Origin: Streptococcus ilei
GTDB lineage: Bacteria > Bacillota > Bacilli > Lactobacillales > Streptococcaceae
NCBI RefSeq assembly: GCF_000479335.1
Contig: NC_022584.1
Coordinates: 1,798,001-1,862,000, forward strand
DNA length: 64,000 bases
Direction: 5' to 3'
Part shown: one piece after another, positions 44,920 to 55,898 of the stretch
How the letters are laid out: each line of letters begins with the position of its first letter
How positions within the stretch are numbered: position 1 is the first letter of the stretch
The notes under the pieces: generated by a model
Told to the model about the DNA's origin: nothing
What the model saw: only the letters and a program-made list of their open reading frames with translations
Databases searched by the model: none
Position numbers and translations under genes: made by a program

Positions 44920-45801
44920 ATGGCAATCGTTTCAGCAGAAAAATTTGTCCAAGCAGCTCGTGACAATGGTTACGCAGTTGGTGGATTTAACACAAACAAC
45001 CTTGAGTGGACTCAAGCTATCTTGCGTGCAGCAGAAGCTAAAAAAGCTCCAGTTTTGATCCAAACTTCTATGGGTGCTGCTAAATACATGGGTGGTTACA
45101 AAGTAGCTCGCAACATGATCGCTAACCTTGTTGAAGCAATGGGTATCACTGTACCAGTTGCAATCCACTTGGACCATGGTCACTACGAAGATGCTCTTGA
45201 GTGTATCGAAGTTGGTTACACTTCAATCATGTTCGACGGATCACACCTTCCAGTTGAAGAAAACCTTAAATTGGCAAAAGAAGTTGTAGAAAAAGCTCAC
45301 GCTAAAGGTATCTCAGTTGAGGCTGAAGTTGGTACAATCGGTGGTGAAGAAGATGGTATCGTTGGTAAAGGTGAATTGGCACCAATCGAAGATGCTAAAG
45401 CAATGGTTGCTACAGGAATTGACTTCTTGGCAGCAGGTATTGGTAACATCCACGGTCCATACCCAGCAAACTGGGAAGGTCTTGACCTTGACCACTTGAA
45501 GAAATTGACAGAAGCTCTTCCAGGATTCCCAATCGTATTGCACGGTGGTTCAGGTATCCCTGATGACCAAATCCAAGAAGCTATCAAACTTGGTGTTGCG
45601 AAAGTTAACGTAAACACTGAGTGCCAAATCGCATTCGCTAACGCAACTCGTCAATTCGTACGTGAATACGATGCAAACGAAGCAGAATACGACAAGAAGA
45701 AACTCTTCGACCCACGTAAATTCTTGAAACCAGGATTCGAAGCAATCACAGCTTCAGTTGAAGAACGTATCGACGTATTCGGTTCAGAAAACAAAGCTTA
45801 A
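44920..45801 (+). CDS. fba: Fructose-bisphosphate aldolase, class II
   Basis: A 293-aa Zn aldolase of glycolysis. Zinc ligands lie in VAIHLDHGHYEDALECIEVGY, EAEVGTIGGEEDG, GIGNIHGPYP and VLHGGSGIPDDQIQEAI. Codons are extremely biased (GGT, GCT, CGT, GAA), indicating very high expression. ATG follows TTAGAGGAGGCCTACTACTA. Monocistronic with its own terminator. Confidence 0.97.
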   Translation: MAIVSAEKFVQAARDNGYAVGGFNTNNLEWTQAILRAAEAKKAPVLIQTSMGAAKYMGGYKVARNMIANLVEAMGITVPVAIHLDHGHYEDALECIEVGYTSIMFDGSHLPVEENLKLAKEVVEKAHAKGISVEAEVGTIGGEEDGIVGKGELAPIEDAKAMVATGIDFLAAGIGNIHGPYPANWEGLDLDHLKKLTEALPGFPIVLHGGSGIPDDQIQEAIKLGVAKVNVNTECQIAFANATRQFVREYDANEAEYDKKKLFDPRKFLKPGFEAITASVEERIDVFGSENKA

Positions 45802-45826
45802 TTTCGCTTGAAACGATATTAACCAG

Positions 45827-45854
45827 AGGCTTATCCGTGAGGATAAGCCTTTTT
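45827..45854 (+). terminator. fba terminator
   Basis: AGGCTTATCC-GTGA-GGATAAGCCT, then TTTT. A related hairpin recurs after lacG (54509-54539). Confidence 0.88.
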
Positions 45855-45877
45855 GATTTCTCTTTTTTGGAAAAATG

Positions 45878-45927
45878 TTTGTTTCAAACAAATAATGATT
45901 GCGATTCTGACAGTTTAAGGTTATAAT
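45878..45927 (+). promoter_or_regulatory. lacR promoter with LacR-like palindrome
   Basis: TTTGTTTCAAACAAA (45878-45892) is a perfect 15-bp palindrome immediately upstream of -35 TTGCGA (45899-45904) and -10 TATAAT (45922-45927). LacR-type DeoR repressors bind TGTTTG-type repeats, so autoregulation is likely. Confidence 0.6.
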
Positions 45928-45955
45928 AAACAAAAACGAAGCAAGTAGGTAGGAA

Positions 45956-46711
45956 ATGAAGAAACAGGAAAGACTGAATGAGATTATCAATCTAGTCAAT
46001 AAGGCTGGAACCGTTTACGTTCAAGATATAATGGAAAGTATGCAGGTGTCGGATATGACGGTCCGTCGTGATTTGATTGAACTGGAAAAACAGGGGCTGA
46101 TTATTCGGGTTCGAAACGGAGCTAAAAGTAACCAATTCCTCCCTTCACGAGAACTTCCTCATGAAGAGAAGTTGCTCAAGAATATACTGGCTAAGCGTGA
46201 GGTAGCGAAGAAAGCTTGCGAACTGATAAAAGAAGGTGAGAGTATCTTCCTTGGACCTGGGACCTCTGTTGAAGTTCTTTCCGAAGCTATTAATAATAAG
46301 GAATTGCGCGTGGTGACCAACTGTCTGCCGATTTTCCAAGAGTTGTTAAAGAAGAAAAGTGATACCTTTAAGGTAATCCTCTTGGGAGGGGAGCTACGAG
46401 AAACCAGCCAAGCTTTTGTCGGCGAGATAACGAACACTCTCATGGAAAGAATGTACTTCCACAAGATGTTTTTTAGTGGGAATGGCATTGTGGATGGGCG
46501 CGTTCTGACCTCTTCTTTTGAAGAAGCCTATACGCAAAAGTTGGCTTTAGAACGTTCTTCCGAAGCCTACCTACTGATTGATTCCTCCAAGATTGGTAAA
46601 GAAGACTTTACCTCTATCTGCTCCTTAAAGAAAGTGACGGCAGTGATAACGGACGATGCATCTGAGAAAGCACATGAAGAATTAGAGGAGTATACACGAG
46701 TGATTGTATAA
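45956..46711 (+). CDS. lacR: Lactose phosphotransferase system repressor, DeoR family
   Basis: 251 aa. The N-terminal DeoR HTH (VNKAGTVYVQDIMESMQVSDMTVRRDLIELEKQGLIIRVRNGAK) is followed by a sensor domain (IFLGPGTSVEVLSEAI) expected to bind tagatose-6-phosphate, the family inducer. ATG follows GTAGGTAGGAA. It is transcribed in the same direction as the lac operon but separated from it by a terminator. Confidence 0.93.
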   Translation: MKKQERLNEIINLVNKAGTVYVQDIMESMQVSDMTVRRDLIELEKQGLIIRVRNGAKSNQFLPSRELPHEEKLLKNILAKREVAKKACELIKEGESIFLGPGTSVEVLSEAINNKELRVVTNCLPIFQELLKKKSDTFKVILLGGELRETSQAFVGEITNTLMERMYFHKMFFSGNGIVDGRVLTSSFEEAYTQKLALERSSEAYLLIDSSKIGKEDFTSICSLKKVTAVITDDASEKAHEELEEYTRVIV

Positions 46712-46726
46712 ATGATGAACTGAAAA

Positions 46727-46750
46727 AAGAGAGAATCATTCTCTCTTTTT
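46727..46750 (+). terminator. lacR terminator
   Basis: AAGAGAGAAT-C-ATTCTCTCTT followed by TTT. Confidence 0.75.
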
Positions 46751-46813
46751 GTTTGTTATAAACAGAATAAGATTGAAAATTAAAACAAAAATGAAAAAAA
46801 TAAACAAATATAG

Positions 46814-46854
46814 TTGACAACAAACAAAATTAGCGCTATACTATGTTTGTGAAC
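46814..46854 (+). promoter_or_regulatory. lac operon promoter and operator
   Basis: TTGACA (46814-46819), 17-bp spacer, TATACT (46837-46842): a strong promoter. CAAACA (46820-46826 area) and TGTTTG (46844-46849) form an inverted repeat across the core, a fitting LacR operator that would block polymerase. Confidence 0.7.
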
Positions 46855-46924
46855 AACAAAACGAAGTCGGATGAAGAAAGAGGAGAACTTTCTTTGTTGA
46901 CGGAAATATAAAAAGGAGAATCAT

Positions 46925-47350
46925 ATGGCAATTGTAGTTGGTGCGGATGCAGCAGGTATTCGCTTAAAAGAAGTAGTCAAAGAGTGTTTGGAAGCAGAAG
47001 GTTTCCAAGTGGTGGATGTTACTGAAGAAGGGCAAGACTTTGTTGATGTGACCTTGGCTGTTGCAAAAGAAGTGAAACAAGCAGAAGACAATCTTGGGAT
47101 TGTTATTGACGCTTATGGAGCAGGTCCTTTCATGGTCGCAACTAAAATTAAAGGAATGGTTGCGGCAGAAGTTTCAGATGAGCGTTCAGCTTATATGACT
47201 CGTGGTCATAACAATTCTCGCATGATCACCATGGGTGCTCAAATCGTGGGTGACCAATTGGCGAAAAATATTGCCAAGGGATTTGTTAACGGTAAGTATG
47301 ACGGTGGTCGCCACCAAATCCGTGTGGATATGCTCAACAAGATGTGCTAA
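46925..47350 (+). CDS. lacA: Galactose-6-phosphate isomerase subunit LacA
   Basis: 141 aa, RpiB/LacAB fold. With LacB it converts galactose-6-phosphate to tagatose-6-phosphate. [23 protein letters not shown] and [37 protein letters not shown] identify it. First gene of the lac operon. ATG follows AAAAGGAGAATCAT. Confidence 0.95.
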   Translation: MAIVVGADAAGIRLKEVVKECLEAEGFQVVDVTEEGQDFVDVTLAVAKEVKQAEDNLGIVIDAYGAGPFMVATKIKGMVAAEVSDERSAYMTRGHNNSRMITMGAQIVGDQLAKNIAKGFVNGKYDGGRHQIRVDMLNKMC

Positions 47351-47366
47351 AGGGAGGAGTAAAAGA

Positions 47367-47882
47367 ATGAAAATTGCAATTGGATGTGACCATATTGTCA
47401 CGAATGAAAAAATGGCTGTTTCAGAATTTTTGAAATCAAAAGGCTATGAGGTCCTTGATTTCGGAACCTATGACCATGCTCGCACCCACTACCCAATTTT
47501 TGGGAAAAAAGTCGGAGAAGCTGTAGCTAGTGGTCTTGCAGATTTTGGAGTATGTATCTGTGGAACTGGCGTTGGGATTAACAACGCGGTTAACAAGGTC
47601 CCTGGAATCCGTTCAGCCTTGGTCCGCGATATGACAACTGCACTTTATGCCAAAGAAGAACTCAATGCCAACGTCATTGGTTTCGGTGGGAAAGTAACTG
47701 GTGAATTGCTCATGTGCGATATTATTGAAGCTTTCATTCATGCAGAATACAAACCAAGTGAAGAAAATAAGAAATTGATTGCCAAGATTCAACATTTGGA
47801 AACCCACAACGACCATCAAGAAGATGAGGATTTCTTCACAGAATTCCTTGAAAAATGGGACCGTGGGGAATACCACGACTAA
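47367..47882 (+). CDS. lacB: Galactose-6-phosphate isomerase subunit LacB
   Basis: 171 aa, partner of Lac[35 protein letters not shown] carries the sugar-phosphate-binding Asp-His, and [26 protein letters not shown] the catalytic Cys loop. ATG 47367 has GGGAGGAG upstream and gives the standard length; the longer open frame is not used. Confidence 0.96.
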   Translation: MKIAIGCDHIVTNEKMAVSEFLKSKGYEVLDFGTYDHARTHYPIFGKKVGEAVASGLADFGVCICGTGVGINNAVNKVPGIRSALVRDMTTALYAKEELNANVIGFGGKVTGELLMCDIIEAFIHAEYKPSEENKKLIAKIQHLETHNDHQEDEDFFTEFLEKWDRGEYHD

Positions 47883-47893
47883 GAGGTGAGTCT

Positions 47894-48823
47894 ATGATAC
47901 TAACGGTAACCATGAACCCTTCAATCGACATTTCCTATCCATTAGAAACTTTACACTTGGATACGGTCAATCGAGTTGACAAGGTAAGCAAAACCGCAGG
48001 AGGGAAGGGTCTCAATGTCACACGGGTCCTTGCAGAGATTGGAGATCCTGTCTCGGCAACTGGTCTGATTGGTGGTTCAACAGGCCAATTTATTTTGGAC
48101 CATCTAGATCAGGAAATCGGCAAAGAATTCTTTGAAATTCAAGGGGAGACCCGGAATTGTATTGCGATCCTCCACGAAGGTCAACAAACAGAAATCTTAG
48201 AAAAAGGTCCATCTGTTTCTGAAGAAGAAGGGCAAGCATTTCTGGCTCACTTTGAAGCTTTGCTTCCAGATGTAGCAGTTGTTGCTATCTCAGGAAGTTT
48301 ACCAGCTGGTTTACCAGTTGATTATTATGTGAAATTAGTCGAGCGTGCTAAGAAGGCAGGAAAACCAGTTGTTCTGGATTGTTCAGGTGTTTCCTTGGAA
48401 AAAGCTCTAGCAGCTCCTATTAAACCAACGGTTATCAAGCCCAATAATGAAGAGTTGTCTCAACTCTTGGGCTACGAGGTGACCAAGGATCTGGATCAAT
48501 TAAAAGAGGTCCTTCAATCTAACTTGTTTAAAGGGATTGACTGGGTCATCGTCTCCCTAGGAGCTGACGGTGCCTTTGCCAAACATGGTGATGTCTTCTA
48601 TAAAGTGGACATTCCAAAAATTGAAGTGGTCAATCCAGTAGGATCTGGTGATTCGACAGTTGCTGGGATTGCCTCAGCTCTCTATCATCAGGAAGACGAC
48701 CAAGCACTTTTAACCAAAGCCAATGTCCTTGGCATGTTGAATGCTCAAGAAGCAACGACAGGCCATATCAATATTCATCGCTATGATGATTTGTATCAAC
48801 AGATAAATGTAAAAGAGGTATAA
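47894..48823 (+). CDS. lacC: Tagatose-6-phosphate kinase
   Basis: A 309-aa PfkB-family kinase making tagatose-1,6-bisphosphate. [30 protein letters not shown] and the catalytic [20 protein letters not shown] 47894 follows AAGAGGTGAGTCT and matches the family N-terminus ([12 protein letters not shown]). It lies 11 bp after lacB and one base before lacD. Confidence 0.95.
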   Translation: MILTVTMNPSIDISYPLETLHLDTVNRVDKVSKTAGGKGLNVTRVLAEIGDPVSATGLIGGSTGQFILDHLDQEIGKEFFEIQGETRNCIAILHEGQQTEILEKGPSVSEEEGQAFLAHFEALLPDVAVVAISGSLPAGLPVDYYVKLVERAKKAGKPVVLDCSGVSLEKALAAPIKPTVIKPNNEELSQLLGYEVTKDLDQLKEVLQSNLFKGIDWVIVSLGADGAFAKHGDVFYKVDIPKIEVVNPVGSGDSTVAGIASALYHQEDDQALLTKANVLGMLNAQEATTGHINIHRYDDLYQQINVKEV

Positions 48824-48824
48824 G

Positions 48825-49805
48825 ATGGTATTAACAGAACAAAAACGCAACTATTTAGAAAAATTGAGCACCAAAGAGGGTGTGATCTCAGCCTTAGCCT
48901 TTGACCAACGTGGCGCTTTGAAACGCCTCATGGCTCAATATCAAGACACAGAACCAACAGTGGCTCAAATGGAAGAATTGAAGGTCTTGGTGGCTGAAGA
49001 ATTGACGCCATTCGCATCTTCTATGCTCTTGGACCCTGAGTATGGACTTCCAGCGACTAAGGTTTTGGATGCGGAAGCGGGGCTCTTGTTGGCTTATGAA
49101 AAAACAGGCTACGACACTTCAAGCACCAAGCGTCTGCCAGACTGCCTCAACCTTTGGTCAGCTAAACGCATCAAAGAACAAGGTGCAGATGCAGTGAAAT
49201 TCTTGCTCTACTATGATGTGGATAGTGCTGATGAACTCAACCAAGAAAAACAAGCCTATATCGAACGCATCGGTTCAGAATGTGCGGCAGAAGAAATTCC
49301 ATTCTTCCTTGAAATCTTGGCTTACGATGAAACCATCGCTGATGCAGGTTCTGTAGAATACGCTAAAGTGAAACCTCGCAAAGTCATCGAAGCTATGAAA
49401 GTCTTCTCAGACCCACGCTTTAACATCGATGTTTTGAAAGTAGAAGTTCCTGTTAACGTCAAATACGTAGAAGGCTTTGGAGATGGTGAAATTGTTCATA
49501 GCCGTGAAGAGGCTGCAGCCTTCTTTAAAGAACAAGAAGCAGCAACTAACCTTCCATATATCTACTTGAGTGCAGGTGTTTCTGCTAAACTCTTCCAAGA
49601 AACCTTAGTTTTTGCGCATGAAGCAGGAGCGAACTTCAACGGAGTTCTTTGTGGCCGTGCAACTTGGGCTGGATCTGTAGAAGCCTACATCAAGAATGGG
49701 GAAGCTGCAGCTCGTGAATGGTTGCGTACCGAAGGTCGTCGCAACATTGAAGAACTCAACCAAGTCTTGGACCAAGTCGCAACTTCTTGGAAAGAGCGTA
49801 TTTAA
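48825..49805 (+). CDS. lacD: Tagatose-1,6-bisphosphate aldolase
   Basis: A 326-aa class I aldolase splitting tagatose-1,6-bisphosphate to dihydroxyacetone phosphate and glyceraldehyde-3-phosphate. [28 protein letters not shown] (Schiff-base Lys), FLEILAYDE and [12 protein letters not shown] fit LacD. Codon bias is strong. Its stop precedes a new promoter for lacT. Confidence 0.95.
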   Translation: MVLTEQKRNYLEKLSTKEGVISALAFDQRGALKRLMAQYQDTEPTVAQMEELKVLVAEELTPFASSMLLDPEYGLPATKVLDAEAGLLLAYEKTGYDTSSTKRLPDCLNLWSAKRIKEQGADAVKFLLYYDVDSADELNQEKQAYIERIGSECAAEEIPFFLEILAYDETIADAGSVEYAKVKPRKVIEAMKVFSDPRFNIDVLKVEVPVNVKYVEGFGDGEIVHSREEAAAFFKEQEAATNLPYIYLSAGVSAKLFQETLVFAHEAGANFNGVLCGRATWAGSVEAYIKNGEAAAREWLRTEGRRNIEELNQVLDQVATSWKERI

Positions 49806-49918
49806 CAGTGTAGACCACTCCTTTAACGATGGGCGTTCGAATTTCCTTGAAGAGCCCAGAGAATACAACGATAAACAGCTATTTGTTAGAAAAAAACAAA
49901 AAAGTTAAAAAGTTGTTA

Positions 49919-50058
49919 AGAAAGGGTTTACAAAAACAAAAGCGTGTGCTATACTTAATCCATAAGTGAATACAAGGTGAGTGTTAGTAAGTTAGATTAC
50001 GCATGATCACAGATGAATCGGGGAGAAACCTCTCTGATCTCATTTGTGGTCATTTTTT
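49919..50058 (+). promoter_or_regulatory. lacT promoter and antitermination leader
   Basis: TTTACA (49927-49932), 17-bp spacer, TATACT (49950-49955). About 50 bases downstream lies a 12-bp terminator stem, GATCACAGATGA (50005-50016) / TCATTTGTGGTC (50040-50051), plus TTTTTT. The 5' arm overlaps a region (TTAGTAAGTTAGATTACGCATGATCAC) that can hold a LacT antiterminator (RAT). A cre-like AGAAAGGGTTTACA with two mismatches overlaps the -35. Confidence 0.7.
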
Positions 50059-50096
50059 ATACCCTAAACCTTAAATAAACTATCAAGGAGAGTACC

Positions 50097-50930
50097 ATGT
50101 ATCGGATTTTGAATCCACTCAATCACAATGTTGCTCTGGTGAGGAATGACAAAGGGGAAGAACTGATTGTCATTGGAAAAGGAATCGTTTTTGGGAAAAA
50201 GAAGGGCGACCTAGTCCCTAAAGAAAAGGTAGAAAAGCTCTTTCGGATGAAAACAGAGGAATCCCGAGAGAACTTTATGACCCTGCTAAAAGATGTTCCG
50301 TTAGACTTCATCACAGTGACCTACGAGATGATTGATTACTTGATCAAAAAGTATCACTATCCCGTTCAAGAATATATTTATGTGACCTTGACCGACCACA
50401 TGTTTTGCTCTTACCAAGCAATGACCCAAGGCAGGTATAAGGAAAGTAATCTTTTGGATATCTCGGAGAACTATCCAGTGGCTTTTGAGATTGCCAAAGA
50501 GGCAGTAGATATCTATCGGGAGAAGCTCACAACTAGCTTCCCTGAAGATGAGATCACTCGCATCGCCTATCATTTCATCAACGCAGAAGGTGAAAATGGA
50601 GTGGAAATCGTGGATTCCATGGACCAGCGCAAAGAAATCTTAAAAGGTGTGGAAGAGGTTTTGGATAGTTACTCAATCAAACGAACCGAGACCAACAATA
50701 ACTTTTATGATCGCTTCATGATTCATCTCAACTACTTCTTGGATTACCTGGATCGCAATCGAGACGATAATCAATCACTTCTAGATATGGAGGAGCACAT
50801 CAAAAGCTCCTATCCCAAAGCCTTTGAGATTGGTTCCAAGATTTATGATGTGATTTCTAGGGAGACTGGAGTTGACTTGTACAAGAGCGAACGGGTCTAT
50901 CTTGTCTTACACATTCAACGATTATTGTAA
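50097..50930 (+). CDS. lacT: BglG-family transcriptional antiterminator LacT
   Basis: 277 aa. An N-terminal RNA-binding CAT domain (MYRILNPLNHNVALVRNDKGEELIVIGKGIVFGKKKGD) and two PRD domains (~65-170 and 170-277) with regulatory histidines (TDHMFCSYQ, RIAYHFINAEGEN, VYLVLHIQRLL). When lactose PTS activity is high it should stabilise the antiterminator in its own leader and allow lacTFEG transcription. Confidence 0.94.
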   Translation: MYRILNPLNHNVALVRNDKGEELIVIGKGIVFGKKKGDLVPKEKVEKLFRMKTEESRENFMTLLKDVPLDFITVTYEMIDYLIKKYHYPVQEYIYVTLTDHMFCSYQAMTQGRYKESNLLDISENYPVAFEIAKEAVDIYREKLTTSFPEDEITRIAYHFINAEGENGVEIVDSMDQRKEILKGVEEVLDSYSIKRTETNNNFYDRFMIHLNYFLDYLDRNRDDNQSLLDMEEHIKSSYPKAFEIGSKIYDVISRETGVDLYKSERVYLVLHIQRLL

Positions 50931-50972
50931 CAACTTTTAAAAATTAAGAAATTCAAATTGGAGGAATTGGTC

Positions 50973-51290
50973 ATGACCAAAGAAGAAATGACACTATTAG
51001 GTTTTGAGATCGTTGCCTATGCAGGGGATGCTCGCTCTAAACTTTTGGAGGCCCTCAAGGCAGCTGAGAAGGGTGACTTCGCTCAAGCGGAAAGCTTGGT
51101 AGAAGAAGCAGGAAGCTGCATCGCAGAGGCTCACAAGTCTCAAACAACTATGCTAGCGCAAGAAGCAGCCGGAGAAGACCTCCCTTACAGCATTACCATG
51201 ATGCATGGGCAGGACCACTTAATGACAACGATCCTATTAAAAGATGTGATTCATCATTTCATTGAACTATACAAAAGAGGAGTAAAATAA
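50973..51290 (+). CDS. lacF: PTS lactose-specific EIIA
   Basis: A 105-aa EIIA of the lactose/cellobiose family: [32 protein letters not shown], with the phospho-His near [28 protein letters not shown] 50973 has GGAGG upstream; a TTG at 50958 would overlap that site. Its stop overlaps the lacE start by one base. Confidence 0.95.
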   Translation: MTKEEMTLLGFEIVAYAGDARSKLLEALKAAEKGDFAQAESLVEEAGSCIAEAHKSQTTMLAQEAAGEDLPYSITMMHGQDHLMTTILLKDVIHHFIELYKRGVK

Positions 51291-52990
51291 TGCATAAATT
51301 AATTGAATTTATTGAAAAAAAGAAACCTTTCTTTGAAAAATTATCGCGGAATATTTATCTCCGCGCCATCCGTGATGGCTTTATTGCGGGAATGCCAGTC
51401 ATTCTCTTTTCAAGTATCTTTATCTTGATTGCCTTCGTACCAAACTCATGGGGCTTCCAATGGTCTGATGATGTAGTGGGCTTCTTGATGAAACCTTACA
51501 GCTATTCCATGGGGATCCTTGCTCTATTGGTAGCAGGAACAACAGCCAAGTCCTTAACAGACTCTGTCAATCGTAATATGGAAAAAACCAATCAAATCAA
51601 CTATATGTCAACACTTTTGGCAGCAATCGTTGGTTTGTTGATGCTGGCTGCTGACCCAATTGAAGGTGGTATTTCTACAGGTTTCCTTGGAACAAAAGGT
51701 TTGCTTTCTGCTTTCCTTGCGGCCTTTGTTACTGTTAATATTTACAAGGTCTGTGTGAAAAACAATGTTACCATCCGCATGCCGGACGAAGTTCCACCGA
51801 ATATCTCTCAAGTTTTTAAAGATGTGATTCCATTCACACTCTCAGTTGTTTCTCTTTATGCTCTTGATTTGATTGTTCGTCATATTGACGGGGCAAGTGT
51901 GGCCGAATCGATTGGTAAACTCTTCGCTCCTCTCTTCTCTGCAGCAGATGGCTATGTAGGAATTACCATTATCTTTGGGGCCTTTGCTTTCTTCTGGTTT
52001 GTTGGGATTCACGGACCATCTATTGTTGAACCTGCTATTGCAGCGATTACTTACGCAAATGCCGAAGTTAACTTGAATTTGCTAAAAGAAGGGATGCATG
52101 CGGATAAGATTCTCACTTCTGGTACGCAAATGTTTATCGTTACCATGGGTGGAACAGGTGCGACCCTAGTAGTTCCATTTATGTTTATGTGGCTATGTAA
52201 ATCGAAACGAAATCGTGCTATTGGACGTGCATCAGTCGTTCCTACTTTCTTCGGTGTAAACGAGCCAATCTTGTTCGGTGCACCACTTGTATTGAACCCA
52301 ATCTTCTTTATTCCATTTATCTTTGCGCCAATCGCTAACGTTTGGATCTTCAAGTTTTTTATTGAAACGCTTGGGATGAACTCATTCACGACCAACCTTC
52401 CATGGACTACTCCAGCACCACTTGGACAAATCTTGGGTACGAACTTCCAAGTCTTGTCCTTTATCTTGGCGGCCCTCCTGATTGTTGTAGACGTTGCTAT
52501 TTACTATCCATTCCTCAAGGTTTATGATGAGCAGATTCTTGAAGAAGAACGCTCTGGTAAAGCAAACGATGAATTAAAAGAAAAAGTAGCTGCAAACTTC
52601 AATACTGCCAAAGCAGACGCTATTCTTGAAAAAGCAGGTGTTGAAGATGCACCAGCTGAAAATACGATTACAGAAGAAACAAACGTCTTGGTTCTCTGTG
52701 CAGGTGGAGGAACCAGTGGCCTCCTTGCCAATGCCTTGAATAAGGCTGCAGCTGAATATAAGGTTCCTGTCAAAGCGGCAGCAGGTGGTTACGGTGCCCA
52801 CCGTGAAATGTTGCCAGAGTTTGATCTAGTCATCTTAGCTCCTCAGGTTGCTTCAAACTTCGAAGATATGAAGGCAGAAACAGACAAGTTGGGCATCAAA
52901 CTGGCTAAGACAGAAGGTGCTCAGTACATTAAACTAACACGTGATGGACAAGGTGCTCTCGCCTTTGTTCAAGCTCAATTTGAAGAATAA
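51290..52990 (+). CDS. lacE: PTS lactose-specific EIICB
   Basis: A 566-aa transporter. The EIIC membrane domain (~1-410, [38 protein letters not shown]) is joined by a linker to the C-terminal EIIB domain with phospho-Cys in [20 protein letters not shown]. It imports lactose as lactose-6-phosphate. One-base overlap with lacF. Confidence 0.96.
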   Translation: MHKLIEFIEKKKPFFEKLSRNIYLRAIRDGFIAGMPVILFSSIFILIAFVPNSWGFQWSDDVVGFLMKPYSYSMGILALLVAGTTAKSLTDSVNRNMEKTNQINYMSTLLAAIVGLLMLAADPIEGGISTGFLGTKGLLSAFLAAFVTVNIYKVCVKNNVTIRMPDEVPPNISQVFKDVIPFTLSVVSLYALDLIVRHIDGASVAESIGKLFAPLFSAADGYVGITIIFGAFAFFWFVGIHGPSIVEPAIAAITYANAEVNLNLLKEGMHADKILTSGTQMFIVTMGGTGATLVVPFMFMWLCKSKRNRAIGRASVVPTFFGVNEPILFGAPLVLNPIFFIPFIFAPIANVWIFKFFIETLGMNSFTTNLPWTTPAPLGQILGTNFQVLSFILAALLIVVDVAIYYPFLKVYDEQILEEERSGKANDELKEKVAANFNTAKADAILEKAGVEDAPAENTITEETNVLVLCAGGGTSGLLANALNKAAAEYKVPVKAAAGGYGAHREMLPEFDLVILAPQVASNFEDMKAETDKLGIKLAKTEGAQYIKLTRDGQGALAFVQAQFEE

Positions 52991-53060
52991 GAACTAAGAA
53001 CTAAGAAGTGAGATGGAGATGGATGGCTCACTAGCTCCTCTCCTCTCACTTTTCATTTGA

Positions 53061-54491
<1,431 letters not shown>

Positions 54492-54508
54492 AGAAATAAA
54501 CATGTGAG

Positions 54509-54539
54509 AAGGCTTATCCGTAAGGGTAGGTCTTTTTGA
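54509..54539 (+). terminator. lac operon terminator
   Basis: AAGGCTTATCC-GTAA-GGGTAGGTCTTTTT, a mismatched relative of the fba terminator hairpin. Confidence 0.7.
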
Positions 54540-54617
54540 CTCGATAATATTTTTTGATAATTTTCTACTAGCTACTATTGACAGCCTTCTTCAAAGTGCT
54601 ATACTATAGGGGTAATT

Positions 54618-54690
54618 GCCGAATTAGCTCAGTTGGTAGAGCAACGCACTCGTAACGCGTAGGTCACAGGTTCGATCCCTGCATTCGGCA
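54618..54690 (+). tRNA. tRNA-Thr (CGT)
   Basis: A 73-nt tRNA. Acceptor GCCGAAT/ATTCGGC with discriminator A, D arm GCTC..GAGC, anticodon loop CTCGTAA (anticodon CGT), T arm ACAGG TTCGATC CCTG. CCA is not encoded. A promoter TTGACA..TATACT-like sequence lies just upstream (54577-54607). Confidence 0.95.
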
Positions 54691-54706
54691 TCAAGCTACA
54701 CAAGAA

Positions 54707-54731
54707 AAAGCCTATTGTAACAGGCTTTTTT
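54707..54731 (+). terminator. tRNA-Thr terminator
   Basis: AAAAGCCT / AGGCTTTT around TATTGTAAC-type loop, followed by TT. Confidence 0.75.
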
Positions 54732-55176
54732 GATGTTGAATTGCTTTTTGTACCAAAAATTATAAAAGTTTTTGAATGTTATCAAGTTCAACATTTATTT
54801 TCTCTTGTAATGTATGATCGTAGTCTTAGCTAATACGGGAATGACTTTATCAATATTCTAAAGTTATTTTAGAAATGCTCAAAACTATCTTTTCGGAAAA
54901 TATAAATTTTTCGGAAAGTTGATTTATAGTCTCTTTTAAATATAAAATTAAAAAGATGTGCAGGGTTGTAATTAACTTGTGCATTTTTTTGTTTAAGGTG
55001 AATTCAAAGTATCCTAATATACCATATAGCTGAGAAATAAATCAAAATAGGGAAAAGAAGATATTGACAGAATTCCAGGGTTTGGTATAACAGTCAACTA
55101 GATAGTTACAATAATCAACAGGAGATATTCCTGAAGGTGTAATGTAAGATATTAGTGAAAAGATCGGAGAACATAC
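54732..55176 (+). other. AT-rich intergenic stretch downstream of tRNA-Thr
   Basis: No convincing gene. A promoter (TTGACA 55064-55069, 16-bp spacer, TATAAC 55086-55091) lies near the end and would serve the 71-aa gene after a ~85-base leader. The low GC next to a tRNA fits a former insertion site, but I see no att repeat. Confidence 0.5.
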
Positions 55177-55392
55177 ATGGAATATAGTAAACTAGGCTGG
55201 GAAGAAGTTAGTAAGTTTGAGGAAATAAAAGGTTATGGACAACATATTTGGCGACATCATGAGAAATATTTTTTTGTTGCAGATGAAGGGGGAATAGTTG
55301 AACAGAGGGTAGTCTATGAATTACCATATAGAACTATTTCAATCACCCTACCAAGTTTTTCTGAGTTACTTGAAAAGTCTAACTTAATTTGA
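55177..55392 (+). CDS. Hypothetical protein, 71 aa
   Basis: A small soluble protein beginning MEYSKLGWEEVSKFEEIKGYGQHIW, not recognised. ATG 55177 follows CGGAGAACATAC and a good promoter lies upstream, so expression is plausible. Its stop abuts the IS remnant, so the original C-terminus may have been lost. Confidence 0.5.
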   Translation: MEYSKLGWEEVSKFEEIKGYGQHIWRHHEKYFFVADEGGIVEQRVVYELPYRTISITLPSFSELLEKSNLI

Positions 55393-55812
55393 AAATTTAG
55401 GCAATAAAGAAATCCTAGACAAGCTTTTGAGCTATTCAGAAGACTTGAAATACCACTATAATCTCTATCAGCTCTTGCTTTTTCACTTTCAGAATAAGGA
55501 ACCAGAGAAATTTTTGTGGACTCATTGAAGACAATATAAAGAAGGTTCATTCTCTTTTTCAGACTGTCTTTAAAACATTTCTAAAGGACAAAGGGAAAAT
55601 CATCAATGCCCTTCAGTTATCCTATTCCAACGCAAAATTGGAAGCGACTAATAATCTCATCAAACTTATCAAGCGCAATGCCTTTGGTTTTCGGAACTTT
55701 GAAAACTTCAAGAAGCGAATTTTCATCGCTCTGAATATCAAAAAAGAAAGGACGAAATTTGTCCTTTCTCGAGCTTAGCCTTTCTTCAACCCACTACAGT
55801 TGACAAAGAGCC
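55391..55812 (+). pseudogene. IS1167-like (ISL3 family) transposase remnant
   Basis: Only the C-terminal part is present: ENLGNKEILDKLLSYSEDLKYHYNLYQ.., then a frameshift in GAGAAATTTTTGTGGACTC, then IINALQLSYSNAKLEATNNLI, KLIKRNAFGFRNFENFKKR and the end KFVLSRA at 55778. The terminal inverted repeat (ACAGTTGACAAAGAGCC) ends at 55812. The 5' part and left end are missing. Not mobile. Confidence 0.88.
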
Positions 55813-55898
55813 GTAGATTTTAGGTATTTACCTTGTCTACTTAAGAGGTATCATATCATCGAGATAAAGGTGATTTGTTTGTTCCTAAGAATTAGGTT

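Noticed and set aside
50958..50972. TTG start for lacF
   Set aside because: It would overlap the ribosome site; ATG 50973 gives the normal LacF N-terminus and length.
54618..54690. Prophage or ICE attachment at tRNA-Thr
   Set aside because: No integrase and no duplicated tRNA 3' end was found downstream, so only a weak suspicion remains.
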